This document shows, piece by piece, positions 19,951 to 27,468 of a stretch of DNA of 40,483 bases. Within the stretch, counting starts at the first letter, position 1. Each line of letters opens with the position of its first letter. Under the pieces are notes generated by a model. That model was not told the DNA's origin, did not search any database, and was given only the letters and a program-made list of their open reading frames with translations. The DNA lies in IMG/VR virus record IMGVR_UViG_3300030687_000037, positions 1 through 40,483 of that record, one strand, 5' to 3'. This DNA is from a virus. A program made the translations under genes and the position numbers.

Positions 19951-22767
19951 ATGCCCATGACAAAAATAGCAATCGACTTCATCAAGGCAGTATTCGGTCC
20001 GAGCACTTCCTCCCCTGTCCACTTCTGCAGTCTTGGTAACGAGCGCGATGGCGTCCATCCGTTCCGGAAGCTGGACACGCGCGAAGTAAAGGACATCGAG
20101 GCGTTCATTGCGAAATGGGACGGGCCCGACCGCGGCCTGTTTTATTCTGCCGGCACGCTGAAGCCAGGATCAAAGGCACGCAACAAGATCCAGGTCGACG
20201 AGATCGCGTTTCTATTCGCGGACATCGACCTGAAGGACATTGAGGATAGTCTTGAGGATGTAGAACGTAAGCTCAAGACGTTGAAGTATCCGCCGTCCAT
20301 CATGGTCAGGAGTGGCAACGGCGTTCACGGCATCTGGATGCTGACTGAGGTCATCACCAATCCGGCCGGTGCGCTCGGCGAGATGGACCGTATCGAAGCG
20401 GATCTCAAGCTATTGGCGGATCTCGTCGGCGGCGATCATTCGGTCTGTGAGATTGCAAGGCTGTTGAGGTTGCCGGGCACACACAACACGAAACGCGGTG
20501 AGAATAAGGAAGTTATAGTTTCCCACCCAGTAGATTTGTTCGATATCACCGGAAAAACTCAACTAAAACTCTACCACCTCGAGGATCTCGAGGAATGGTT
20601 AGCTGAAACTTCCCCGGTGATCTTGCGCAAGGAACGCGAGCGCGGCCGGACCGTGTCTGAGATGTCCGGCGAGAGCAATCCGTATCTGGACTATGCCATC
20701 GCGAACGGCGGCGGATGGAAGCCGTCGGTCGACGTCGAGAAGCGGCTCGATGCCATGGGCTACATGATGGGCGGCGACGCTGCAGTCCATACCACGCAAT
20801 TGGCTGTGACCGGCAGCATGCTCAATGCCGGGCGGACCATAGAGGAAACGGTCAGCCTGGTTTTGGCAGCTACCAAGGCGGCGGCCGGCGATTACGGCAA
20901 GCGATGGAACTGGCAGAAGGAAGAGAAGACGATCCGAGGCATGTGCGACACATGGCTCAAGAAGTACACGCCTATCGCGGAGACTCGAGCGAAAGAACAG
21001 GCTTCGGAGGTGCCGACGAAGAAGGCCACCGCGGCAGCGCCAGGTAGGGTAGAAACGGTCGAGCAAGCCAAAGCCGCAGCCAAGGGCGAACCGAAACCAA
21101 AGAAACCAAAGGACACAAACGGAGAGAAAACCCAGTTCGAGCGGATCGGCGATGCCATTCTTGGAGTCCTTCATGAGAGTGGTCGGAGACTACTGTTTCT
21201 TCCGAAGCAAAACTGGATGTACGCAGACGGCATCTGGACGATTGCGGAGGACATCGGCGCCTGGATAAATACGGAAGTCCAAGCCGCGGCCGATCAGTTT
21301 GGTATTTCAGCCAACCTGAAGCTGGTCAATGAAACGCGCAACTGGATCCTGCGTCAGAAGCATTTGCGTAGAGAGAGCGTTGACTGGGATAGCCATGGCC
21401 TCATCCCCACCCGCAACGGCCTGATCGATCCGCGCACCATGGAAGTGACGGAGATCGTTCCGGAGCACTATGTCACATGGCGGATCGAGACCAAATACGA
21501 CCCTGAAGCGAAGTGCCCATGGTGGCTGCAGATGCTGGAGGATTGCTTCTCGGATCGTCATCCGGATGAGCGAGCTCAGATCATTGGCGTTATCCAGGAG
21601 GTGCTCGGCGCCGGCTTGGTCGACAATAAGCCGCGGGAGTTGTCCAAGGCTCTGATCTTCCAGGGCGGCTCCAACTTCGGTAAATCCGGTCTGCTCGAGG
21701 TGCTCGGCGGGTTCTTTGGCAGTGAACAGAATGCCACGCCGATCGAGTCACTCGAAGGCCCGCACGGCATGATGGGATTCCTGAAGCGGCGGCCATGGGT
21801 TTTGCATGAAGCCTTCGACCAACGGAAGTGGCACTTTAGTTCGGCGGTCAAGGCCATCGTCACCGGTGAGCCGATCAGCGTCAACGTCAAGAACGGGCCC
21901 ATGCTGTCGGTCCGTATTACGTCGCCGATCTTCTGGGGCACCAATCATCCGCCGCAGTTCAAAGAAGCCACGAAGGCCATTGTCAATCGGCTGATCGTGA
22001 TCCTGTGCAAGCGGGAATTCTTTCCCGACGAGCTAGTCGGGACGGCGAAGGAGGCGGACCGTCTGGGCGTAGGCAAGCCGTCGTCGCTGGTTCTGGCGAA
22101 TGAGATGCCAGGGCTGCTCACATGGGCACTAGAAGGGGCTGCGCGCGCATTGAAAAGGGGATTCATTGCCATGACAGACGAGATGATCGAGGCCACTGAG
22201 GAGATCCGGAAGGATTCCAACCTGGTCGCCGGCTTCATGGAGGATTGCATCACCTATGACATGGATCGAAAGATCTCGAGCCCAGACTTCAGCTTGGCGT
22301 TCGCAGATTGGTGGCTGCAGAACAAAGGCGAGAATCGTGGCGTGCCTAGCAACGATTCGATCGGGAAGAGTCTGACCGCTATGGCGGACCCGATGATCGC
22401 TGTCAGCTCAACGGAACTGCGGGATGCACGGCGCCGCTACTACTGCGGGATCGTGCTGAACGAGACCGGATTGGCCCATCACAAGGCCGGCTATGAGAGC
22501 CGGATCCTCGAGGGCAAGACGGCAAATACAACCGATCCGAAGGGACAGGTGAACACCCAGATCTCGACGGAATGGCTCCAAAAAGGGGTCATCAAAGGCA
22601 TGCAACATCGGCAGTTGCGGGGGGTCTCGGAGGCCGTGCGCACCGCTGCGGACCGTCGCGCACCGCGCATGACACTACCCCCCCAAATGACACTTACAAA
22701 ACAAGTGTCATCGGAAGGTGTCATCGTCAGTCAAGTCGTTGAAGACCTTAGCATTCCTGTCTTCTGA
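19951..22767 (+). CDS. Bifunctional primase-polymerase / D5-type superfamily 3 helicase
   Basis: A 938-residue replication protein. The N-terminal archaeo-eukaryotic primase-like module shows FADIDLKD (D91, D93), SGNGVHGIW (121-129) and D162 with LRLPGTHNTK (172-181). A charged linker at about 350-395 leads to a D5_N-like region. The helicase shows Walker A QGGSNFGKSG (about 570-579), an acidic LHEAFDQ, and ITSPIFWGTNHPP. Such proteins open the origin, prime and unwind. ATG codons at 19951 and 19957 are both possible. It follows a terminator, so it needs its own promoter or read-through. Confidence 0.92.
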   Translation: MPMTKIAIDFIKAVFGPSTSSPVHFCSLGNERDGVHPFRKLDTREVKDIEAFIAKWDGPDRGLFYSAGTLKPGSKARNKIQVDEIAFLFADIDLKDIEDSLEDVERKLKTLKYPPSIMVRSGNGVHGIWMLTEVITNPAGALGEMDRIEADLKLLADLVGGDHSVCEIARLLRLPGTHNTKRGENKEVIVSHPVDLFDITGKTQLKLYHLEDLEEWLAETSPVILRKERERGRTVSEMSGESNPYLDYAIANGGGWKPSVDVEKRLDAMGYMMGGDAAVHTTQLAVTGSMLNAGRTIEETVSLVLAATKAAAGDYGKRWNWQKEEKTIRGMCDTWLKKYTPIAETRAKEQASEVPTKKATAAAPGRVETVEQAKAAAKGEPKPKKPKDTNGEKTQFERIGDAILGVLHESGRRLLFLPKQNWMYADGIWTIAEDIGAWINTEVQAAADQFGISANLKLVNETRNWILRQKHLRRESVDWDSHGLIPTRNGLIDPRTMEVTEIVPEHYVTWRIETKYDPEAKCPWWLQMLEDCFSDRHPDERAQIIGVIQEVLGAGLVDNKPRELSKALIFQGGSNFGKSGLLEVLGGFFGSEQNATPIESLEGPHGMMGFLKRRPWVLHEAFDQRKWHFSSAVKAIVTGEPISVNVKNGPMLSVRITSPIFWGTNHPPQFKEATKAIVNRLIVILCKREFFPDELVGTAKEADRLGVGKPSSLVLANEMPGLLTWALEGAARALKRGFIAMTDEMIEATEEIRKDSNLVAGFMEDCITYDMDRKISSPDFSLAFADWWLQNKGENRGVPSNDSIGKSLTAMADPMIAVSSTELRDARRRYYCGIVLNETGLAHHKAGYESRILEGKTANTTDPKGQVNTQISTEWLQKGVIKGMQHRQLRGVSEAVRTAADRRAPRMTLPPQMTLTKQVSSEGVIVSQVVEDLSIPVF

Positions 22768-22952
22768 TGACTGTCATGACACTTGAATCCTTATTTAGCC
22801 GTAGAATCCCTAAAGAGAGAGAAGAAGGTAAAATGGTAAGAGAAAGTGGTCTTTATAGAGAGAGTAATAGCGTAATAGGGCGCGCACTGTCATCGCGCGC
22901 ACAGGTGGGGCATCAGCACCACTGCGTCGGCGAACACGGAACCCTGTCATGA
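22767..22952 (+). CDS. Small basic hypothetical protein
   Basis: A 61-residue basic protein (MTVMTLESLFSRRIPK) with a His/Cys tail (HQHHC). Its start overlaps the primase stop as TGATG and its stop overlaps the next gene as ATGA, supporting translation. Composition is unusual and AT content is locally higher. Function unknown. Confidence 0.5.
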   Translation: MTVMTLESLFSRRIPKEREEGKMVRESGLYRESNSVIGRALSSRAQVGHQHHCVGEHGTLS

Positions 22953-23464
22953 GGGGCCCGCAAAAGGATGCAACCACAGAGTTAAACAGGTGGACTGCGG
23001 TTGTGGCCGATGCGGCCCTAACGTTCGAACGGCGATGGACGGATCTGGCGTTGAGAAGGGTGGACCCGGCCTTGGCTCGGATGCTCCACGAACAGGTCGA
23101 GATCTTCGACCGGGCATGCATCAAGGGGACCGTCGAGGACATCGCCACCCAGGGCGCCGGCTTGTGCCGCGGATATGCGGCTGCCGTCAGGGTCATGGAT
23201 ACCGGCGGGGATAACCAACCCGTTCCGGACGATGCCTACCAGTTAGGTTCGGACCCGGTCACCGGATGCAAGGTAGCGATCGGCCACCACAAGGGGATAG
23301 TCGGTAGGGTTCAGGAGCTGCACGGCGAGGACGTCATCTGCATGACGCCGGACGAGGTGGCGGTGATGGTCGGTAGCGTCGAAGCCATCAAGGGAATCGG
23401 CGAGATCAAGAAGCTCTTCCCAGGTGCAGAGATAATCAGGAAATACGAAGGGGAATCGACCTAA
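22949..23464 (+). CDS. Hypothetical protein
   Basis: A 171-residue protein. The helical N-terminal half contains two cysteines. The C-terminal half (CKVAIGHHKGIVGRVQEL, then ICMTPDEVAVMVGSVEAIKGI) looks like a small alpha/beta domain. No family is recognised. ATGA and TAATG junctions. Confidence 0.75.
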   Translation: MRGPQKDATTELNRWTAVVADAALTFERRWTDLALRRVDPALARMLHEQVEIFDRACIKGTVEDIATQGAGLCRGYAAAVRVMDTGGDNQPVPDDAYQLGSDPVTGCKVAIGHHKGIVGRVQELHGEDVICMTPDEVAVMVGSVEAIKGIGEIKKLFPGAEIIRKYEGEST

Positions 23465-24027
23465 TGGCTAAGGCAAACAAGAAACTTCGAAAACCGTTCA
23501 ACCCTGCAACTGATATGGCACCAGCGACTCACGATCGCAGGGCAACCGAGCTGCCCAAGGATGCCATCGTGGATACGTTCGAGATAGACGACCCGATGCC
23601 GGTCAATCCCGGCGACAAGGTGTGGGTAGTCCGCAGCCTTCGGTCGGACCCATTGGCGCAGCAGCACGCGCGGAAATACATCGACGACGCGCAATACGAG
23701 GGCGGCCGGGCCTATCAGCGGGATTGGGAGAAGGCAGAGCGTGGTCCGAAGGCAATCGACCCGGCAAAGGAATACGTTTCCGGAGGGTTGGCGCCAGAAG
23801 GCATCACAGACGCCCAGGCGAAGGCGGTAGGTAGGCTAACGAAGGCAGACCGTAGGATGGGTGAGGAGGGAGCCAGGATCGCCCAGGACGTCCTCGTAGG
23901 CGGTTTTAGCATGGCACAGGTGGCAGGCAGGCGTGGACTGAAGGGCGAAAGCTGGGAATTGTATTTCGGTCGCCGGTTCCGGGAGTGCCTGGAGACGTTG
24001 GCCAAGGTGTATGGTTTGGCCATGTAG
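23464..24027 (+). CDS. Hypothetical protein, possible DUF6456-like DNA-binding
   Basis: A 187-residue basic protein. Residues about 75-187 (YEGGRAYQRDWEKAERG, then MGEEGARIAQDVLVGGFSMAQVAGRRGL, then GRRFRECLETLAKVYGL) resemble the helical DUF6456 domain with a helix-turn-helix-like segment, found in alphaproteobacteria and their phages. It is the last gene before the operator and promoter at 24024-24078, a position shared by late-gene regulators such as Q. That role is a guess from position. Confidence 0.6.
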   Translation: MAKANKKLRKPFNPATDMAPATHDRRATELPKDAIVDTFEIDDPMPVNPGDKVWVVRSLRSDPLAQQHARKYIDDAQYEGGRAYQRDWEKAERGPKAIDPAKEYVSGGLAPEGITDAQAKAVGRLTKADRRMGEEGARIAQDVLVGGFSMAQVAGRRGLKGESWELYFGRRFRECLETLAKVYGLAM

Positions 24028-24049
24028 GTAAGGGTTACCTACCTACCTA
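24024..24049. promoter_or_regulatory. Repressor-type operator
   Basis: TAGGTAAGGGTTACCTA is a 7-bp palindrome with a 3-base centre, followed by CCTACCTA copies. The motif matches the operators at 10747-10840 and abuts the promoter at 24050. Confidence 0.6.
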
Positions 24050-24078
24050 TTGACACGAAGGATGGAAGGTGAGATTAT
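24050..24078 (+). promoter_or_regulatory. Strong sigma-70-like promoter
   Basis: TTGACA (24050-24055), 17 bases, GATTAT (24073-24078). The operator overlaps its upstream edge, so it should be silent in the lysogen. Confidence 0.7.
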
Positions 24079-24084
24079 CCGTGA

Positions 24085-24172
24085 GATGAGGAGTGCGTCA
24101 GAAAACAAGACGCACCAGCGATTCTTCACCCAATTCGAACCCGCCCCGGACAAATCCGCGGCGGGTTTTTTC
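24085..24172 (+). ncRNA. Candidate phage small RNA or antitermination leader
   Basis: The predicted start is about seven bases after the -10 at 24073-24078. The transcript would be about 88 nt with a perfect hairpin GTGCGTC/GACGCAC (24093-24099 and 24109-24115), then the strong terminator at 24138. This is the size and plan of a stand-alone small RNA. It is also the plan of a late-leader such as the lambda pR-prime transcript, which ends unless an antiterminator acts. Confidence 0.55.
24138..24172 (+). terminator. Strong rho-independent terminator
   Basis: AACCCGCC and GGCGGGTT arms around a 14-base loop, followed by TTTTTTC. It lies only about 60 bases downstream of the promoter at 24050-24078. 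Confidence 0.85.
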
Positions 24173-24197
24173 ATGTCCCACAGTACAGGTCCACCCA

Positions 24198-24497
24198 ATG
24201 CAGCCCACCATCACCAAGGCCGAAATGCGCGCCGAGTTGAGTATCCTTACTGGCTCTTACCTGGCAAAGGGTGGCAAGATCACGCGAAAGATCTCAAGAG
24301 AGATGGCGCGCAAGCGGAAGGCGCAAGGGTTAGCGACTCCGGAAGAGTATGAGGCTAATGCGCGCGCTCAATTCGCTGCGGACGATAAGGCTTATTACGA
24401 TATGGCCGATCGCAAAGAATTCACTCCAGTGCTAGATGCGGATGGTACGGCGCAAATTGGCTCGCGCCAGCGCAGAGTGATACGTCCGATCTATTAG
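24198..24497 (+). CDS. Basic hypothetical protein
   Basis: A 99-residue protein starting [14 protein letters not shown]. The middle is basic and helical ([18 protein letters not shown]). The Shine-Dalgarno is weak and an ATG nine codons in (24225) is an alternative. It lies just past the terminator at 24138-24172, so its expression may depend on read-through. It ends directly at the start of the 9-bp minisatellite. Function unknown. Confidence 0.62.
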   Translation: MQPTITKAEMRAELSILTGSYLAKGGKITRKISREMARKRKAQGLATPEEYEANARAQFAADDKAYYDMADRKEFTPVLDADGTAQIGSRQRRVIRPIY

Positions 24498-24500
24498 GGG

Positions 24501-24617
24501 AGTGCAGGGAGTGCAGGGAGTGCAGGGAGTGCAGGGAGTGCAGGGAGTGCAGGGAGTGCAGGGAGTGCAGGGAGTGCAGGGAGTGCAGGGAGTGCAGGGA
24601 GTGCAGGGAGTGCAGGG
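24501..24617. repeat. Minisatellite: 13 copies of AGTGCAGGG
   Basis: Thirteen perfect tandem copies of the 9-mer AGTGCAGGG fill 24501-24617, abutting the stop of the gene at 24198-24497. The perfect identity suggests recent slippage. Related 8-bp arrays lie at 25181-25220 and 25357-25396. Both strands can be read as Pro-Cys-Thr type repeats, but there is no good reason to call a gene. Confidence 0.95.
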
Positions 24618-24641
24618 CATGAATAGCACAGGAGTGCAGTC

Positions 24642-24812
24642 GTGAATTTCTTGGCTCAAGCCCTACTCATGATCTTTCTGCATGTAGCGCCGAACGCGGC
24701 AGGCGCCGCATATTCCATCCATCAACAGCACGGCATCCACATTGAACGGCAGGATCACTCCCACCCGTCCGCACTCATCCCGTGCTCAACCATGTATTCG
24801 AGGCACCACTGA
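24642..24812 (+). CDS. Possible small exported peptide, GTG start
   Basis: A 56-residue frame starting at GTG 24642 with AGGAG eight bases upstream. The first 22 residues look like a signal peptide ([19 protein letters not shown]). The 3' end overlaps the opposite-strand HTH gene by 58 bases, which weakens the case. Weakly supported. Confidence 0.28.
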   Translation: MNFLAQALLMIFLHVAPNAAGAAYSIHQQHGIHIERQDHSHPSALIPCSTMYSRHH

Positions 24813-25009
24813 ACCGGGAACGGAATAGGCGTCGCGCCTAGGGCCCAGTTCTGACCGGTACGTATGGCGGCACCAAAGAAGATTCCGGCCCGCTGTTGAG
24901 ACAATCCGACTGCAGCGATCGCTGCCTTGAATTGCTCACCGGTCATCGGTTTGGATTTGCCGCGGAGTGCAGTCAGGGTGCAGCGCAGTTGGTCTTTTGA
25001 TTTGATCAT
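24755..25009 (-). CDS. Small XRE-like helix-turn-helix protein
   Basis: An 84-residue protein. Residues about 22-75 (MTGEQFKAAIAAVGLSQQRAGIFFG, then [18 protein letters not shown]) follow the plan of XRE-type helix-turn-helix domains. Last gene of the leftward accessory operon. The start at 25007-25009 overlaps the upstream stop as ATGA. It is a candidate for binding the TACGCAA palindromes, purely by being the regulator in the operon. Confidence 0.68.
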   Translation of the reverse strand: MIKSKDQLRCTLTALRGKSKPMTGEQFKAAIAAVGLSQQRAGIFFGAAIRTGQNWALGATPIPFPVQWCLEYMVEHGMSADGWE

Positions 25010-25167
25010 GATGCCAAGGCCTCTTCGCATTGGTCGCGATAGATAGGGCGCCAGCCGGTTTCGGCTTTCGGGTCAGTGTTGCCTACCACGTTGCCGTCAT
25101 CGTCCTGTTCAACGAACAGGTTGAAATGGCGCGCGATGATTTCGAGTTGTTCAGTGGTGTACTTCAT
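25006..25167 (-). CDS. Small acidic hypothetical protein
   Basis: A 53-residue protein (MKYTTEQLEIIARHFNLF) with a helical N-terminus. The ATG at 25165-25167 has AGGA nine bases upstream. An upstream extension through the minisatellite would encode only repeat-derived residues and was rejected. ATGA overlap with the HTH gene. Confidence 0.65.
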   Translation of the reverse strand: MKYTTEQLEIIARHFNLFVEQDDDGNVVGNTDPKAETGWRPIYRDQCEEALAS

Positions 25168-25180
25168 GGTGTATTCCTCA

Positions 25181-25220
25181 GGAGTGCAGGAGTGCAGGAG
25201 TGCAGGAGTGCAGGAGTGCA
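25181..25220. repeat. Minisatellite: 5 copies of GGAGTGCA
   Basis: Five perfect copies of the 8-mer GGAGTGCA, between two small leftward genes. Same core as the 9-mer array at 24501-24617. Confidence 0.95.
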
Positions 25221-25226
25221 GGGGCT

Positions 25227-25340
25227 TTAGAGGCAAAGCTGCCACGGTTTATCGGGAGCGGTGCGAAACCACCATTTGCCCGCATACAAGCGGCGCTCAT
25301 ATTCGAGGTAGGCGGCGGGCGGTGACGGGGTTTGTGTCAT
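25227..25340 (-). CDS. 37-residue small protein
   Basis: MTQTPSPPAAYLEYERR followed by an aromatic, basic region (KWWFRTAP). It lies exactly between two GGAGTGCA arrays. A GAGAG sequence lies about eleven bases upstream of the ATG. Function unknown. Confidence 0.5.
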   Translation of the reverse strand: MTQTPSPPAAYLEYERRLYAGKWWFRTAPDKPWQLCL

Positions 25341-25356
25341 CTGGCTGTATCTCTCA

Positions 25357-25396
25357 GGAGTGCAGGAGTGCAGGAGTGCAGGAGTGCAGGAGTGCA
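25357..25396. repeat. Minisatellite: 5 copies of GGAGTGCA
   Basis: Five perfect copies, ending one base before the stop codon of the DUF2958 gene at 25398. Same unit as at 25181-25220. Confidence 0.95.
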
Positions 25397-25397
25397 G

Positions 25398-25757
25398 TCA
25401 GGCCATAAGCCGGCCGGAATTGCGCGCGTCGTTAGCATAAGCGGAAAGAGTCTGCTTCGGAGTGAAGTGCATATCGCGCTCTAGTCCCAAGCCGAACCGA
25501 ACGCGGATCGATTCCAACTCAGCGCGACTCACATAGCCTAACTCAGGCTCGCCCATGCCGAGATCGCACAAACCGAAAAGCATGTCGGGCTGATCCGCCA
25601 CGATTTCGGATATCAGCCACGTCGCGGCGCCTGTCGGATTGAAGATCTTGAGCGGCGGCATATGGTCCGGCTCATTCTTGCCAGATGATTGCGCCGCTGC
25701 GGTCGCGATACCGTTGGCGATAAGTTTGCGTTCGATTGCTGCAGTGAAAAGTTTCAT
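25398..25757 (-). CDS. DUF2958 protein
   Basis: A 119-residue protein matching DUF2958: KIFNPTGAATWLISEI, LFGLCDLGMGEPELGYVS, ELESIR, and DMHFTPKQTLSAYA. The family is common on plasmids and integrative elements and its function is unknown. It has AAGGA-type sequence upstream of the ATG. Its presence in this leftward accessory block fits plasmid-derived cargo. Confidence 0.85.
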   Translation of the reverse strand: MKLFTAAIERKLIANGIATAAAQSSGKNEPDHMPPLKIFNPTGAATWLISEIVADQPDMLFGLCDLGMGEPELGYVSRAELESIRVRFGLGLERDMHFTPKQTLSAYANDARNSGRLMA

Positions 25758-25793
25758 GACTCGAGTCCTTGGGTTGTGGATTAGGGGAACAGA

Positions 25794-25985
25794 TTATTTC
25801 GCGACATGCTTTCGCGCTGCTGTTACGAGCCAACGGAACATGTCGGAGCTAGGCCGGACGGTTGAATAGATAGCGTTCCCGGATTGGCAATTTACGATCA
25901 CACGATCCGTGCCGCCGTGGTAAATGTCAGATGCTTCGATATCGCCATTGGGCATTGTCGCGCATCTGATGTGAGTCGGTTTCAT
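25794..25985 (-). CDS. Small hypothetical protein
   Basis: A 63-residue protein starting MKPTHIRCATM, with two cysteines and a basic C-terminal helix. It lies four bases downstream of the gene at 25990-26253. No family is recognised. Confidence 0.65.
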   Translation of the reverse strand: MKPTHIRCATMPNGDIEASDIYHGGTDRVIVNCQSGNAIYSTVRPSSDMFRWLVTAARKHVAK

Positions 25986-25989
25986 AGTC

Positions 25990-26253
25990 CTATCGTCCCT
26001 TCATTAGCGCGTGGATCATGCTGGCTTCACGGTTGCCAATCTTGCGACCGTGACGGTTTGACGACGCAATGGCGTTGTCGACTGCAGCGGCGTTGTAACC
26101 GTGGCGATTGATAACGACTCGGATGACATGCCAGCGCCCGTCGACGGTTCGCTTGCAGCCAAACGACTCGCCGCTCTGTCGGGTATCGTTGAGCCTATCC
26201 GCATGTTCTTTTGCTTCGCGATTTGAGCCATATGTGGCGACGATGGTTTCCAT
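25990..26253 (-). CDS. Small basic hypothetical protein
   Basis: An 87-residue basic protein, METIVATYGSNREAKEHADRL, with a beta-alpha start and a basic helical C-terminus. Three bases downstream of the preceding gene's stop. Function unknown. Confidence 0.68.
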   Translation of the reverse strand: METIVATYGSNREAKEHADRLNDTRQSGESFGCKRTVDGRWHVIRVVINRHGYNAAAVDNAIASSNRHGRKIGNREASMIHALMKGR

Positions 26254-26256
26254 GGC

Positions 26257-26502
26257 TCAATCTTCCTTCATTGAGTCGTTGATAGCTTTCAACGATGGTT
26301 TCTTCCAATTGAGAATCTGCCCGGTGGCGAGATCGATATCTAGCTGCACATAATCGCCATAGTGCTCCTCAGGAAAGAACGCGGGGACATATCCGTTATA
26401 GTCCGCAACAGGCGTACCGTCCTGGAGGAACGTCGACGAAAACATGTCGGAACACTTCGCGGAAATGCTGATAGTGGTTGGCATGGATTTTAGTTTGGTC
26501 AT
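26257..26502 (-). CDS. Small hypothetical protein
   Basis: An 81-residue protein with an aromatic, acidic middle (FFPEEHYGDYVQLDID, then ILNWKKPSL). AAGGAG lies seven bases before the ATG. The same AAGGAG-TC leader recurs before other genes of this operon, for example at 27434. Function unknown. Confidence 0.7.
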   Translation of the reverse strand: MTKLKSMPTTISISAKCSDMFSSTFLQDGTPVADYNGYVPAFFPEEHYGDYVQLDIDLATGQILNWKKPSLKAINDSMKED

Positions 26503-26571
26503 AGTCGACTCCTTGGTTTGAGATTAGATGTTCGATCATGGCCGGCATTGCTGCGGGCCATGTTCGAAAAG

Positions 26572-26781
26572 CTAAGCAGCCAATTCGACGGGTTGATATG
26601 CAGTGAGCCAATGTTGGCCGATCACATATCCCGTGTGAACGGTGCGACCGTCTTTTTTGTCATTGTACATTTTGGAAACGCGAGCGCCGCCCATACCAAC
26701 CTTGGCGCGCAATTCTTTCACGGTATGCGCTGCAAACTTGTTTCCGTATTGATCAATATAGAGAGTGAATTTTCCGTTCAT
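26572..26781 (-). CDS. Small basic hypothetical protein
   Basis: A 69-residue protein (MNGKFTLYIDQYGNKF) with a possible helix-turn-helix-like VKELRAKVGMGGARVSKM segment. The ATG at 26779-26781 is chosen for its AAGGG Shine-Dalgarno. It is the first gene after two TACGCAA palindromes, so it is likely regulated by them. Confidence 0.68.
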   Translation of the reverse strand: MNGKFTLYIDQYGNKFAAHTVKELRAKVGMGGARVSKMYNDKKDGRTVHTGYVIGQHWLTAYQPVELAA

Positions 26782-26813
26782 GGTGTTTGCCCTTCGTTTC
26801 GATAAAATGACAA

Positions 26814-26830
26814 TACGCAACCTTTGCGTA
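26814..26830. promoter_or_regulatory. Palindromic operator, site 1
   Basis: TACGCAA-CCT-TTGCGTA, a perfect 7-bp palindrome with a 3-base centre, 33 bases upstream of the gene at 26572-26781. Confidence 0.7.
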
Positions 26831-26831
26831 A

Positions 26832-26848
26832 TACGCAAGTGTTGCGTA
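26832..26848. promoter_or_regulatory. Palindromic operator, site 2
   Basis: TACGCAA-GTG-TTGCGTA, one base away from site 1. The pair is spaced 18 bases centre to centre, about 1.7 helical turns. A third copy is at 28428-28444. Confidence 0.7.
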
Positions 26849-26866
26849 GTCACGGTTTCGTGAGGT

Positions 26867-27112
26867 TCACTTAACTGCTATCACCAAACCGTCTTTAACC
26901 GTCGCTTGCGCGTACCAGCGATGGGGTTCGGGATAGTGCGGCCCCTCGAAATATACCGTGCCGTTCATTGGCTCATTACCGCCAAACGGGCCGGGCTGAT
27001 GATACGCAATGCCGGTATGGCAACGTTGTCCATCAATCGGCGAAAGCGTGTGATACAGCGCAACCGCTTCTTTGAGCGCCTTTTTCGTTTTGAAATTTTT
27101 GTTAGTGTACAT
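26867..27112 (-). CDS. Small hypothetical protein
   Basis: An 81-residue protein. A basic helical N-terminus (MYTNKNFKTKKALKEAV) leads into a Gly/Pro/His-rich region (YFEGPHYPEPHRWYAQ). AAGGA lies eight bases before the ATG. Function unknown. Confidence 0.7.
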   Translation of the reverse strand: MYTNKNFKTKKALKEAVALYHTLSPIDGQRCHTGIAYHQPGPFGGNEPMNGTVYFEGPHYPEPHRWYAQATVKDGLVIAVK

Positions 27113-27126
27113 TGTTCGATTCCTTT

Positions 27127-27204
27127 TCAGAGATTGAACAGAGAGCAGAACGCAAGGGCTATGAGCAGGTAGGCAAACTTGATTGCGCGTTTGATCTTTT
27201 TCAT
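27127..27204 (-). CDS. 25-residue membrane micro-peptide
   Basis: MKKIKRAIKFAYLLIAL then AFCSLFNL: a basic start and one hydrophobic helix. A clear AAAGGA lies seven bases before the ATG. It fills the gap between neighbours. Role unknown. Confidence 0.6.
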   Translation of the reverse strand: MKKIKRAIKFAYLLIALAFCSLFNL

Positions 27205-27230
27205 TTTGTGTTCCTTTGGCTTGAGTTTAG

Positions 27231-27434
27231 TTAGATGCCGAGAGCAGCAACCTTGCGTGCTAATTGCTCAATCTCATTGCTCGCCTTATCCCAGGGTTTG
27301 GCTGTGATACGATCCTGCCAATTGGCGCGAATGTGCTCCGCCTTTTCAGCGCAAACGAGCGATAGCCCAGTGAGCACATGAGTAAGTCCGTGCGCGTCAA
27401 TCATTGCCTCTAATTCTGCTGTTACGTTTTGCAT
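27231..27434 (-). CDS. Small helical hypothetical protein
   Basis: A 67-residue helical protein (MQNVTAELEAMIDAHGL). A strong AAAGGAG lies about nine bases before the ATG. No family is recognised. Confidence 0.7.
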   Translation of the reverse strand: MQNVTAELEAMIDAHGLTHVLTGLSLVCAEKAEHIRANWQDRITAKPWDKASNEIEQLARKVAALGI

Positions 27435-27468
27435 GGTGTGGACTCCTTTGGGGTTGAGTTGAGTTTAG

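Noticed and set aside
24432-24659. Minus-strand Pro-Cys-Thr repeat protein
   Set aside because: The frame is produced by the 9-bp minisatellite and has no flanking conserved sequence or Shine-Dalgarno.
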